Origin: Chondrosia reniformis
Taxonomy: Eukaryota > Porifera > Demospongiae > Chondrillida > Chondrillidae
Direction: 5' to 3'
NCBI GenBank assembly: GCA_947172415.1
Contig: OX359196.1
Location: forward strand, 3,288,501 to 3,352,500
Length of the DNA stretch: 64,000 bases
Below are positions 26,915 to 38,847 of this stretch, one piece after another. A model generated the notes under the pieces. The model saw nothing but the letters and a program-made list of their open reading frames with translations, ran no database searches and was not told where the DNA came from. Position 1 is the stretch's first letter; each line of letters opens with the position of its first letter. The translations under genes and the position numbers were made by a program.

Positions 26915-27933
26915 AACTAGTACATATAACTGGCACATATAACTGGTACATATAAATAGTACATACAACTAGTTCATAAAACTAGTATATACAACTAGTA
27001 CATGCAACTAGTATCTAGTACATACAACTACAACCTATCTAGTACCTAGTATAACTAGTACATTACCAACAACTAGTACATACACATAGTACATTCAACT
27101 AGTACATACTACTAGTGTGTACAACTAGAAACTAGTACATACTACTAGTTCATAGAACGAGGACATAATACTAGAACATACAACTTGTATATGCAACTAG
27201 TAAATAGCTAATATTTATGACTAGTATATACATACAACTAGTACGTACAACTGGTACATAACTATTATATACATTCCTATAGTACAAACAATTCGAAAAA
27301 CAACTACTACATACAACTTCTACATACAACTAGTATCTACAACTAGTAAATATAACTTGGCCTAGTACATAAAACTCGTGCATACAACTAGTACATGCTA
27401 CTAGTACATACAACTAGTACATACCAAATAATACACACAACTAGAACATGCAATTAGTACTTGCAACTAGTACATTCAACTAGTACATACAACTAGACCA
27501 AACAACTAGGTCAAATAACTATTACATATGCCTACTACATATACCCAGTAAATACACATATACCTTGTAATTATATATAGTACATAGCTACTACATACAA
27601 TTAAAAGCAACTAGGACATATAACTAGTACATTCACCTACTACATATAACTAGTACATACACATATATCCAATTATTATAAATAGTACGTGCAACTAGTA
27701 CATACACCTAGTTCATAAAACTAGTACATACAACTAGTACATACAACAAGTACCTTCCTAGTACCAAGTATAACTAGTACAAGAACCTACAACTAGTACA
27801 TTCAACTAGTACATACAACTAGAACATACAACTAGTATATACATACAACTAGTACATAAAACTAGTACACACACCTACTACATATAACTAATACATAAAA
27901 ATATAACTAGTACATATAAATAATACAAACAGG
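26915..27933 (+). repeat. 13-bp satellite array, + polarity, segment 8
   Basis: Satellite whose variant order follows that of 7,360-9,180 with the Tigger element absent, which makes it a paralogous copy of that higher-order unit. No genes are seen. Confidence 0.94.
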
Positions 27934-28722
27934 GGGACCCTTTAATAAAGTTCGGCAGCCTCCTCCATTTTTTATCATAACACGATTTATTTATGGCTTC
28001 TTCATACGGATATATACATATATATGTATATATAAATATATATATAATACGAGTTCATACGCAACTATTATAACACATTTTATATGTCGATAGATGTATA
28101 ATATGAGTTCAAACGCAACAATTATAACACTTAATTTATACGTCAATACATCGTTTTTTCAAATGGTGGCGTTCAGGAAGCTTTAGTTAACGAATCTTTT
28201 CTGTCGCTATTTATAATTTTTATGACACTTAAGCATCCTTAATCTTTATGATTTAGAGTAAGATGTCAAAGCCCAACGATGCGGCCAAGTAGTTCGAGTA
28301 AATTCAAGGACGGCAGCCCCGTCAGTTTTTAATCTCAAACTACTTGTTATCCTAGGAATAGTCTTCGGTACAGATTCTTAGCCTATATGTTTGAAATCGG
28401 CAGCCATTTTAACTCAGAGATAAGTCGTAGAGCTTCGGGGACACTTTTATCGAGTTCGGCAGCCATTTTTATCCTAGGAACGGTCTTCGGTAAACTTTCA
28501 TAGCCCATCTTTTCGAAATTTGTAGACAATTTTAATTCAGAGATAGGTCTTAGAGCTTCGGGGACCCTTTAATCAAATTTGGTGGTCATTTTTAACCTAG
28601 AAACGGTCTTCGGTATGGCTTCATAGCAGATATTTTCGAAATCAAAAGCCATTTTTAACTCGGAGAAAGGTTGTATAACTTCGGGGACCATTTAATATTT
28701 ATCCTAGGAACGGTCTTTGGTA
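27934..28722 (+). repeat. GC-richer composite block within the satellite, copy 2
   Basis: Opens with AGGGGGACCCTTTAATAAAG, then a second copy of the dispersed repeat (about 27,972-28,352, with the AT run, GGTGGCGTTCAGGAA and the hairpin end), then degenerate units of about 120 bp (TTCGGGGAC, CAGCCATTTTTATCCTAGGA, GTCTTCGGTA). Both flanking satellites match those of copy 1 at 9,181-10,015. No coding capacity is evident. Confidence 0.85.
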
Positions 28723-28997
28723 CGCTATTTCATACAATTTGTACTTACAATTAGTACCTATGACTAGACCATTCACATATAACTGGTACATATAAATAAT
28801 ACATAGAACAAGTACATCAAACTATTACAACTACTGAATATATCTAGTACTAGTCGTAGTACATATAACTAGTAAATAAAACTAGTACCTTCAACTAGTA
28901 AATATTACTGGTAGTAGTACATATTAGAACTAGCACATGCAACTAGTATATACTTAACAAATACATAGAGTTAATACATACAACTAGTACACACAAC
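28723..28997 (+). repeat. 13-bp satellite array, + polarity, segment 9
   Basis: A short satellite run that follows the same order as 10,016-10,140 and 20,590-20,860. It ends at ACACAAC where the next element is inserted. Confidence 0.92.
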
Positions 28998-30268
28998 CGC
29001 AAGTGTAACATATCTACGAATTTCCGATTTTTGTAAATCGTCTATTAGCGCATTCAGAGGTGTCACATTCCAGGTGGAAGTGTCACTAGCATGTGACCTG
29101 CGCGTGAAGCAGAGCACCAGCCACTGAAACGTCACGAGTCATCACTAGTCGTTATCGATGTTAAATTATCAATTGTTAAATTTTATGAGCAATTGCGGAG
29201 GAAGGCCAACGACGGAGGAAGGCCAATAAAGGCCTACGTGACCGAAACGTTCTATTTTTCTTTTGATTATACTACGTTAATAATCAAAAGAAGAATAGAA
29301 CGCTTTTCTTTTGATTATACTATGTTAATAATCAAAAGAAGAATAGAACGTTTCGGTCACGTAAGCCTTAATTCCTCAGCTATTATTAGCGTATTATAAT
29401 AGCTAAGGAATTAAGGCTTACATGACCGAAACATTCTATTTTCTTTTGATTATACTTCGTTAATTGCTCATACATTTTCGCCATTGATAATTACGTAAAT
29501 ATTGGTAGACATGCGATATGCTTACTGTTTCCACTTACATCTTACAACAACAAAAAACTTCGATCAAGGAAACTGTATCGCTACCGAGAAGCCTTACTTG
29601 ACATATCAACTTGGAAGTCTAATGTTTGTATAACGTGTTACCAAATATTTGGGTACATATGCAACGTCATATAACGTCATTGTATGATGGCTAAGCTATA
29701 CCACTAATTTCGGCTGATAATCACGTGACAATACCATTACTCGAAGGAGAAGAGACAAATGGAAAACGAAGCGATTATTAGAAAGTGGAGAATTGTATAT
29801 CTAACCATTTTTTGACATCAATCTAAAAGTTGTATGTATACTCCTGGAATATTCCCTTGTTTAACTGAGATATTAAGTACTAGAGGCGCCCGATAAAGGT
29901 ACAAAAATACGTTTTCGATTATAATTCAAAAAGTAAAGGGAATTTAAAAGGAGTATACATACCATCGTTAGATATCATTATCCTTCATAGATTGGTGTCA
30001 CCATTTATTCTATATTCGTATTTTCCACTGTCTAATAAAACATTTTTGGCGATTTGGCACCTCTCACTTACGGCCGCTTACCTTCTCCTTTAAGCCTGCA
30101 ATTGTGACGCTCTTGTAGCCAAATTATTAAGAAAGAATAGCGCTTCAAATCTATATAATTTGTTTAGTGATACGATGTTTCTAGAGTAAAATAGAGTAGA
30201 TTAAAAAAGAGTGTTAGTTAACGCCTTTTTTTGTAAATTTCCGGAAGTATGGACATCTTCCACTAGCG
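28998..30268. mobile_element. Unclassified DNA element with imperfect inverted ends and nested hairpins
   Basis: A 1,271 bp insertion with imperfect inverted ends (left CGCAAGTGTAACATATCTAC; right, read inward, CGCTAGTGGAAGATGTCCAT). The uninterrupted satellite at 20,840-20,900 reads CACAACTAGTACATACC. Here the left flank ends CACAAC and the right resumes ACTAGTACATACC, so about two bases (AC) are duplicated. No transposase is visible; the only long frame (29,193-29,399) runs through hairpin arms and is not a gene. The target length and ends do not match a superfamily I can name. Confidence 0.7.
29166..29495. repeat. Nested inverted repeats (foldback structure)
   Basis: The outer arms pair around TATGAGCAAT and ATTGCTCATA. 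Inside, a module with CGTGACCGAAACGTTCTAT and TTCTTTTGATTATACTACGT occurs three times in alternating orientation (from about 29,216, 29,343 and 29,412). Several alternative hairpins can therefore form. It lies within the element at 28,998-30,268. Confidence 0.75.
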
Positions 30269-32704
30269 ACTAGTACATACCACTAGTTTATGCAACTAAT
30301 ACATACAACTAGTGTATAACCAGTACATACAACTAGTACATAAAATTAGTTCATACAATTAGAACATACAACTATTACATACAACTAGTACATACAACTA
30401 ATACCTACAAATAGTAAATATTACCAGTGCTAGTACGTACAACTAGTACATACAACTAGTACATAAAACTAATTCATACAATTACAACATACAACTACTA
30501 TATACACTAGGACATACACTAATACCTACAAGTAATAAATATAACTTGTACTACTACATACACCTAGTTCATACAACTATAATATTCAACTGGTACAGAC
30601 AACTAGTACCTACAACTAGTGCCTACAATTAGTAAATATTACCAGTACTAGTACATACCACCAGTTAATACTACTAGTACATACCACTAGGTAATACTAC
30701 TAGTACATACCACTAGTTAATACTACTAGTACATACAATTAGTACATACAGCTAGTACATAACAAGTACATGTAAGTAGCACATTCAACTAGGACATAAA
30801 ACTAGTTCATATAACTAGTACATACCTAGTACATACAATAGTACGTAGAACTACCACATACAACTAGTACATACAATAGTACATACAACTACCACATACA
30901 ACTAGTACATACAACTAGCACCTACAACTAGTAAATATAACTATATAGTTAAAGTACAATACAACTAGGACGTGCAATTAGCACATACAACCAGTATATA
31001 CATAGAGCTAGTACATACACATATAATTAGTAAATAGAAATAGTAAGCACAACTAGTACGTATAACTAGTACATACAACTACTACGTATACCTAGTACAT
31101 AAAACTAGTACATATATCTAGTACAGACAAATATAACGAGTCCATATAAGTAGTTCATACAACCAGTACATACGAATAGTAATTATAAATAGTTTATACA
31201 ACTAGTACATACAACAATTACACTCAACTAGTACATATAACTACTACATACAATTGGTACATATAAATAATACAAACAACCAGTACATATAACTAGTATC
31301 TCGTACATACAACTAATACCTACCAAGTAACTAGTATAACTAGTACTAGAACCTACAACTAGTATATACAACTAGTACATACATCAAGTGAATACAGTTA
31401 GTACACATAAATAGTACACACAACTAGTACATACAACTAGTGCATACAATTGGAACATATAAATAATAAATACAACTAATACATAGCTAGTACAAACAAC
31501 TAGTGCATAAAACTTATACATACAACTGGTTCATATCCAGTACACACAACTACTACATACAACTAGTAAATATAACTAGTGCGAGTGCATAAAACTAGTG
31601 TACACAACTAGTGCATAAAATTAGTACATACAACTAGTACATGCAACTAGTACATACAACTAGTACATATAACTAGTACACATACATATAACCAGTACTA
31701 TTACACAAACATATAACTAGTACATACAACTATTACCTAAATCTAGTACGTATAAATAGTACTTGCATCTAGTATATACAACTAGTACATGCAATTAGTA
31801 CATGCAACCAGTACATATAGCTACTACAAACAAGTAGTACATATACCGGGTACATACACATATAAATAGTACATATAAATAGAACGTACAACTAGTGCAA
31901 ATAACTAGTACATACAACTAGTACATATATCTAATACATACAAACATAACGAGTACATATAAGTAGTACATACAACAATTCCACACTAGTCCTTATAACT
32001 AGTAAATACAACTAGTGTCTAGTACATACACCTAGTACCTAGTTAGTACCTAATATAACTAGTATTAGAACCTACAAAATGAACATACAACTAGTACATA
32101 CAATTAGTCACTAGTACATACATCTAGTACATATAAATAGTACATGCATCTAGTACATACAACTAGTTCATAAAACTAGCACATACAACTAGTACATAAA
32201 ACTAGTATATACAACTAGTACATGGAACTAGTATCTAGTACATACAACTACAACCTATCTAGTACCTAGTATAACTAGTACATGAACCAACAACTAGTAC
32301 ACATATAGTACATACAACTAGTACATACTACTAGTGTGTACAACTAGAAACTAGTACATACTACTAGTTCATAGAACAAGTACATAATACTAGAACATAT
32401 AACTTGTATATGCAACTAGTACATAGCTAATATTTATGACTAGTATATACATACAACTAGTACGTACAACTGTTACATAACTATTACATACAATTAGTAC
32501 ATTCCACTAGTACAAACAATTCTAACAAACAACTACTACATACAACTTCTACATACAACTAGTATCTACAACTAGTAAATATAACTAGGACTAGTACATA
32601 AAACTCGTGCATACAACTAGTACATGCTACTAGTACATACAACTAGTACATACCAAATAATACACACAATTAGAACATGCAATTAGTACTTACAACTAGT
32701 ACCG
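30269..32704 (+). repeat. 13-bp satellite array, + polarity, segment 10
   Basis: Satellite with the landmark TATCTCGTACATACAA near 31,287 and a triple local repeat of TTAATACTACTAGTACATAC at about 30,667-30,740. The last kilobase follows the order of 27,000-27,470. No genes are seen. Confidence 0.94.
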
Positions 32705-33237
32705 CGGCAAAAAAAAGTAGTTTACACCAGTTCACAATGTTATGAAAACTGGTAGTTCACAAAAGTTTACAAAAGTTTACGGAACGGTTCGTTTACGTAT
32801 ATTCGAAACTATTACATAAGTTATCACAGCGTTTACTGAGGTAAACAGCCTTCCTTTTAACTGTGAAGTTATTTGGAATGCCTTGAAATAACTATGAATA
32901 ATTTAATGATACTCTGTTAAAATGGATTCTGAGGTATTTGTACATCAAATGTGCCACACAATAAAACCAGCCCTGAGTTTAGTTATGGCGAGGATGACGT
33001 CCTGTTAAACGTTTCTGTCACAGTGTTGAAGACTTTAACCAGTGTTTTTGTGAAGAATGTTGAGTTTTGGATTTTCTTCTCAAGTGAGTATCTAGCTAAC
33101 TATATTCCTGTAACGATCGTAGCTATAGAATTCGATGCCTTCACTAGACTACATGTATATTTAATTAGGAAATCCAGATATGCAACAAAGATGGATTTTA
33201 GTGACAAATAAAATGGATGTAACTGTAGAACAGTAAC

Positions 33238-33600
33238 AAGTAGTTCCAGTTTAAAAACTCGTGGGGCTGCCGCCCCCGAATTAACTCGAACTACTTGGCC
33301 GCATCGTTGGGATTTAATATATATATTCGTAATACTAACGATTGAGGACGCTTAAGTGTCCTGAACTTTATAAATAACGATGGAAAAGATTCGTTAACTA
33401 AAGCTTCCTGAACGCCGCCATTTGCAAAAACGATGTATTGACATATAAATTAAGTGTTACAATAGTTGCGTATGAACTTGTATTATACATATACCGAAGT
33501 ATAAAATAAGTGTTATAACAGTTGCGTATGAACCCGTATTATATATATAGATATATATATATTTTTCCGTAACATGAAGCCGTACAACGTAATCGGTATA
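33238..33600 (-). repeat. Dispersed repeat of about 370-390 bp, copy 3 (inverted)
   Basis: The reverse complement matches the sequence at 9,221-9,600 and 27,972-28,352: ACTCGAACTACTTGGCC, GAACGCCGCCATTTGC and CCGTAACATGAAGCC all appear in reversed order. Unlike the other two copies it lies inside another transposon and is in the opposite orientation, so it must have moved independently or been captured. Confidence 0.75.
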
Positions 33601-33613
33601 TGAAAACAATATA

Positions 33614-33636
33614 AGGGGCTGCCTGTGGCAGCCCCT
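33614..33636. repeat. GC-rich perfect hairpin
   Basis: AGGGGCTGCC and GGCAGCCCCT form perfect 10-bp arms around TGT in otherwise AT-rich sequence, just beyond the inverted dispersed repeat. The function is unknown. A terminator role is not supported in this eukaryotic context. Confidence 0.7.
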
Positions 33637-34364
33637 AAAACAGTTTGTTATAATGTTTTTCTATTCAATCAATGTTGTATTGTTTGTAGAACCATCCTTC
33701 CTAGCCTAGTCCTTCCTTCCAAAACGACCCGATAGGATTGCATGCTTTAGAAATTAATGATGGAGTAACTATAAATGATGTTAATGGAGAATAGGTAAAG
33801 CCCGAAACAGGCTTGCCACATTCCCATAGTCATTTTAGCCACACTTGCCACAAAATTTAGATATGGGCCTAAAGTGAACCAAAAAATTCTTTGTCACACC
33901 TTTAGGCAATTATGTACATGGGCAGCCTCTATCCAACTCCCCTTGCGACAGAAACAATTAACCTTGCTATACCGCTCGGTAATAATGCAACTAGTACGTA
34001 GAACCCCAAAATGTCCCTTTTAAATACACAATGTAACGAAAATATTACTCACATCTACTATAGTGATGTGAGCTTGCAGTATATAGTAATAAAACTGGCT
34101 TTACATTTAGAAGAATTGAATATGTTTTCATGCAGTACACAATGCGTTTTATATGGTGTAAACAATTGAAGCCATGTTAGGTTCATTTTTTGAAGTACGT
34201 ATATACACAACACTATATTATCCACTTAAGGATAATTAGTGATGTTCTTTACTGAGTGAAGCTGCATTGGCTCGGCGAAAGTCAAGGAGCTGATCAATGA
34301 AAACAGAATGCATTATACATCTAAGTGAATGCTGCAGCTTAACCAGTTTTAATTAAACATTGGT

Positions 34365-34800
34365 TGGTACAGCCGGAAACAGGCCCTCCACTTCCAACTG
34401 TCACACCATAGTTTTAATTACATGTTGGTGGGTACAGCCTGAAACAGGCCCTCCACTTCCAACTGTCACACTATTGTTGTAATCGAATGTTGGTGGGTAC
34501 AGCCCGAAACAGGCCCTCCACTTCCAACAGTCACAACATAGTTTTAATCGAATGTTGGTGGGTAAAGCCCGAAACAGGCCCTCCACTTCCAACTGTCACA
34601 CCATAGTTTTAAATGAATGTTGGTGGGTACAGCCCGGAACAGGCCCTCCACTTCTAACTGTCACACCATAGTTTTAATTACATGTTGGTGGTACAGCCCG
34701 AAACAGGCCCTCCACTTCCAACTGTCACAACATAGTTTTAATTGAATGTTAGTGGGTACAGACCGAAACAGGCCCTCCACTTCCAACTGCCACACCACCA
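34365..34800. repeat. 65-bp minisatellite, seven copies
   Basis: AGGCCCTCCACTTCCAAC recurs at 34,381, 34,446, 34,511, 34,576, 34,641, 34,705 and 34,770, a strict period of 65 bp with one 64-bp step. Each copy also carries TTGGTGGGTACAGCCCGAAA and TGTCACACCATAGTTTTAAT or close variants. The open frame across it on the minus strand is an artefact of the repeat. It is internal to the element 32,705-36,111. Confidence 0.93.
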
Positions 34801-36111
34801 TATGCTAGTAATGGCTTACAGACACTGCTTTAGATAAGAGACCTTAAAGTTTGTAATTTTGTTAATATCATCAATTATAACTTTTAAATATATTTCTAGC
34901 AATTGGAAGTTGACAGCAAACACAGAAAGCTAGATTATTACAAACCAAAATGAAATGGCCTACAACAAAAGTTGCCAAAAAGAAAAATAAACCAAATTAC
35001 CACTTACCTATTATAAATCAATGTATATCATGACTAGCAGAGCTTTTCAAGTTCCAATAGTCAGTGAGGTTTTGACATTATGTGCGAAAGACCACCAGTT
35101 TCTCTCCCAGTTTATCCTGGTGCCACTATGTCCCTGTGGTCAGCCAATGAATAACGTTAACCATTAAAATTTGGAGGGAACTCACTTTATTAGGTTATAC
35201 GCCCATAAATTAGCTTGCAAGAAGAATGACTACAATCAGCGTTGAATAACATAAAGGCTTTCTAGTCCTAACTGCAGGTACATTAGTAGTAATGAATTGA
35301 TTTACTGTTGTTGTTGTTGATTCAGACAATGGATTCAGCCATTTGACAGCACTTAGAAAGAGCTGCACTCCCGATTAACGTAAGCTGATTGCTGATCTGT
35401 ACTAAACCCTTTATTAAGATAGATTTCATTCTGCAGAACTATAGATGAACAATTCCGAATATCATAAAACTGAGTATAAGGTAGTTGACATATTCATTGT
35501 AAGCCTAGCTTACACAGAGGCATATGTGAAGTTGCTTCTCTCAATTGAGGTAGCCAGCCAATAAGAACAAATCTGTCACAAAAGTGTGTTATATATACAT
35601 TTGTAAGTTTTGCATAATACCATAGGTAATATATAAGTTTCTTGATTTCGGTTTAGCCAAGTTAAGTTTCTCTATTTATCATGCAGTTTGAGGATGAAGA
35701 TGAACAGTAAAGAACCAAGTGATGAAGAATTCAGAACAATGAACTGTAACTTTTTTATTTCTGTATTCTTAATAAAGAATTATTATATTATAGAATTAAC
35801 TTTCGGTGAATTTTATACGAAAGGCACATTCATAGTTTGTACAACATTATTGAGGACTGATTGAAATAATGTAATTCATAGCTTACTTAACAACTACAAT
35901 TGGGGTTGAAGGCAAGAGTGTATTCAATGCCAATTTTTGATTTTACTCATAGGTCACCATGATGTTGTGAATTTTTGTAAGTGTGTGTACACATATATAT
36001 TCACAACGTTTAGCGTAGTTGTAAATTAGTAGTTTACAGATTGTGTAAACTATTTGTTCTCAAACCCAAACAACCACTTTACAACTTAGAAAACTACCCT
36101 ATTTTTTGCTG

Positions 36112-37255
36112 TGTATACATCCAACTAGGATATACAACTAGACCAAACAACTAGGTCAAATAACTATTACATATACCTACTGCATATACCCAGTAAATAC
36201 ACATATACCTTGTACTTATATATAGTACAAACAACTAGTACTTACAGGTAGTGCATACAACTAGTACATATAACTAGTCCTTACACATATAACTGGTACT
36301 TAAAAATAGTACATACACATAGTACATATATCCAAAGAGTACATTCAACTAGTACATACAACTAGTACATTCAACTATAAACTAGTAAATACAACTAGTT
36401 CATAGAACGAGAACATTATACTAGAATGTACAACTTGTATACACAACTTGTATATAGCTACTACATAAAACTAATTCTTACGTAAAACTAGTGCGTCCAA
36501 CTCGTACATAACTAGTACCTACAACTAGTAAATATAACTAGTACTAGTACATAAAACTAGTACATGTAACTAGTACATCAAAATACTACACACCACTAGT
36601 ACATGCAACTAGTTCATATGGCTAGTACAAACAACTAGGACATAAAACTAGTACATCCACCTACTACATATGACTAGTACATACACATATACCTAGAAAT
36701 TATAAATAGTTCATACAACTAGTGCATACATCTAGTGCATACAATTAGTAGAGATAACTAGTACACAAGGATATGACTAGTACATACACATATAACTGGT
36801 GCTTATAAATAGTACATACACATAGTACATGCACCTAGTACATACAACTAGTACATACAACTAGAAACTAGTATATACAAGTAGCTCATAGAACGAGTAC
36901 ATAATACTAGAACGTACAACTTGTATATACAAGTAGTACATAGATACTACATACAAGTAAAAGCAACTAGGATATATAACTAGTACATTCACCTACTACA
37001 TATAACTAGTACATACACATATATCCAATTAATATAAATAGTACGCGCAACTAGTACATACACCTAGTTCATAAAACTAGTACATAAAACTTGAACATAC
37101 AACAAGTAGCTTCCTAGTACCAAGCATAACTAGTACAAGAACCTACAACTAGTTCATTCAACTAGTACATACAACTTGAACATATAAATAGTACAAACAC
37201 CCACTACATATAACTAATACATAAAAATATAACTAGCAAAATATAAATAATACAA
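36112..37255 (+). repeat. 13-bp satellite array, + polarity, segment 11
   Basis: Satellite resuming after the large element with the order seen at 8,480-9,180 and 27,490-27,930. It leads into the third GC-richer block through AATACAAATAGGGGGACCC. No genes are seen. Confidence 0.93.
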
Positions 37256-38847
37256 ATAGGGGGACCCTTAAATATTATCCTAGGAACAGTCTTTGGTACG
37301 TATTCATAGCCCATATTTTTGAAATCAGTGGCCATTTTTAACCCAGAGATAAGTAATAGAGCTTGAAGGACCCTTTAATCGGGTTAGGCAGCGATTTTTA
37401 TCCTTGGAACAGTCTTCTGTACAGCTTTATAGCCCATATTTTCGAAATTTTCAGACAATTTTAACTCAGAGATAGGTCTTGGAGCTTCGGGGACCTTTAA
37501 ATCAAATTTGGCAGCCATTTTTAACCTAGAAACGGTTTTCGTTAAGGCTTCATAGCCCATATTTTCGAAGTCAGCAGCCATTTTTAACTCGGAGATAGGT
37601 TGTATATCTTCGGGACCCTTTAATCGAGTTCGGTAACCCTTTTTATCCTAGGAATAGTTTTGGTACGGCTCCATATCCCACATTTTCGAAATTGGCGGTC
37701 ATTTTTAACTCGGATAAGTCATAGAGTTTCAGGGACCTTTTAATCGAGTTTCGAGGCCATTTTTATTCTAGGAACAGTCTTTGTTACGCTTTCATAGCTC
37801 GTATTTTCGAAATCAGCGGCCGTTTTTAACTCGGACATAGGTTGTAGAGCTTCAGGGACCCTTTAATCACGTTAGGCGGCCAATTTATCCTATGAAAGGT
37901 CTTCGGTACGGCTTTATAGCCCATATTTTAAAATTGGGGACCATTTTTAACTCAGAGATAGGTTGTACAGCTTCAAGGCCTCTTAAACCGGGTTAGGCGG
38001 CTATTTTTATCTTCGGAACAGTCTTCTGAATGTATTCATAGCCCATATTTTTGAAATCAGTGGCCATTTTTAACTCAGAGATAAGTAATACAGCTTCAGG
38101 GACCCTTTAATCGCGTTCGTCGGCAATTTTATCCCGGGAACGGTCTTTCAGTACGGCTTTATAGACCATATTTTTGAAATTGGCGTCCATTTTTAATTCG
38201 GATATAAGTCATAGAGCTTCGGGGACCCTTTAATCGAGTTTGGAGGCCATTTTTATTCTAGGAATAGTCTTCGGTACTGATTCATAGCCCATATTTTTGA
38301 AATCGGTGGCCATTAATAACTCGTTTATAGGTCGTAGAGCTTCGGGGGCCCTTTAATCGAGTTTGGAGGCCATTTTTATCCTGGCAACGTTCTTCCGTAC
38401 GGCTTCATAGCTCATATTTTAGTAATTGGCTGCCAATATTAAGGGGGAGATAGGTCACAGGGGTTCGGGGACCCTTAAATCGGGTTCAGCGGCCATTTTT
38501 ATCCTAGGAAAGGTCTTCTGTACGCCTTCATAGCCCATATTTTCGAAATCGGCGGCCATTTATAACTCGGAGAGAGGTCATAGAGCTTCAGGGGCACTTA
38601 AATTGGGTATGTCAGTCATTTTACTATCAGGAGAGTCTTTGTTAGAGCTGCATATCTCACACTTTTGAAATCGGCGGCCATTTTTATTTGCAGACATGTC
38701 GTAGAGCTTCTGGGACCCTTTAATCGAGTTCGACGGCCATTTTTACCATTGGTAAGGTCTTCTGCACGGCTTCATAGCCCAAGTTTGGAATTTGGTGGCC
38801 ATTTTTACTTGGAAATAAGTTGTAAAGCTTCAGGGACCCTTAAATGC
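37256..38847. repeat. Expanded GC-richer tandem array, unit about 120 bp
   Basis: About 13 degenerate tandem units, each with GGGACCCTTTAATCGAGTT, GCGGCCATTTTTATCCTAGG, GGTCTTCGGTACGGCTTCAT, AGCCCATATTTTCGAAATC, a second GGCCATTTTTAACTCGGAGA and TAGGTCGTAGAGCTTC. The GGGACC string recurs at about 37,368, 37,490, 37,614, 37,731 and 37,855, giving spacings of 117-124. CCTAGG and TTTCGAAA are short palindromes in every unit. Open frames here (37,384-37,581 and 38,665-38,925) contain repeated peptides and are not genes. Confidence 0.9.

Larger units (their letters stand above)
32705..36111. mobile_element. Large non-autonomous DNA element with CRGCAAAAAA ends
   Basis: A 3,407 bp insertion whose ends are imperfect inverted repeats (left CGGCAAAAAAAAGTAGTTTA; right, read inward, CAGCAAAAAATAGGGTAGTT). 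The hexamer GTTTAC and its complement are repeated close to both ends (for example AAAAGTTTACAAAAGTTTAC near 32,760, and AGTTTACAGATTGTGTAAAC near 36,030). Subterminal repeats and CAG ends are seen in hAT elements, but I could not find an 8-bp target duplication. It contains a nested dispersed repeat and a 65-bp minisatellite. No transposase is recognisable. The 86-codon frame at 32,951-33,211 has no motif. Confidence 0.65.

Noticed and set aside
24907..26931. Possibility that the LINE's 17-bp flanking repeat is just satellite background
   Set aside because: The motif is common in the array, but the uninterrupted counterpart at 7,340-7,440 has one copy at exactly this place, so the duplication is better supported than chance.
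29193..29399. Open frame of 68 codons with repeated peptide
   Set aside because: It is produced by hairpin arms (FDYTTLIIKRRIERF twice) and is not a protein.
32951..33211. Open frame of 86 codons near the left end of the 3.4 kb element
   Set aside because: No motif, no splice partners visible and no support from related copies, so it is not called as a gene.
34401..34592. Open frame of 63 codons on the minus strand with repeated peptide
   Set aside because: It is a translation of the 65-bp minisatellite; the frame persists because 65-bp units shift frames through similar codons.
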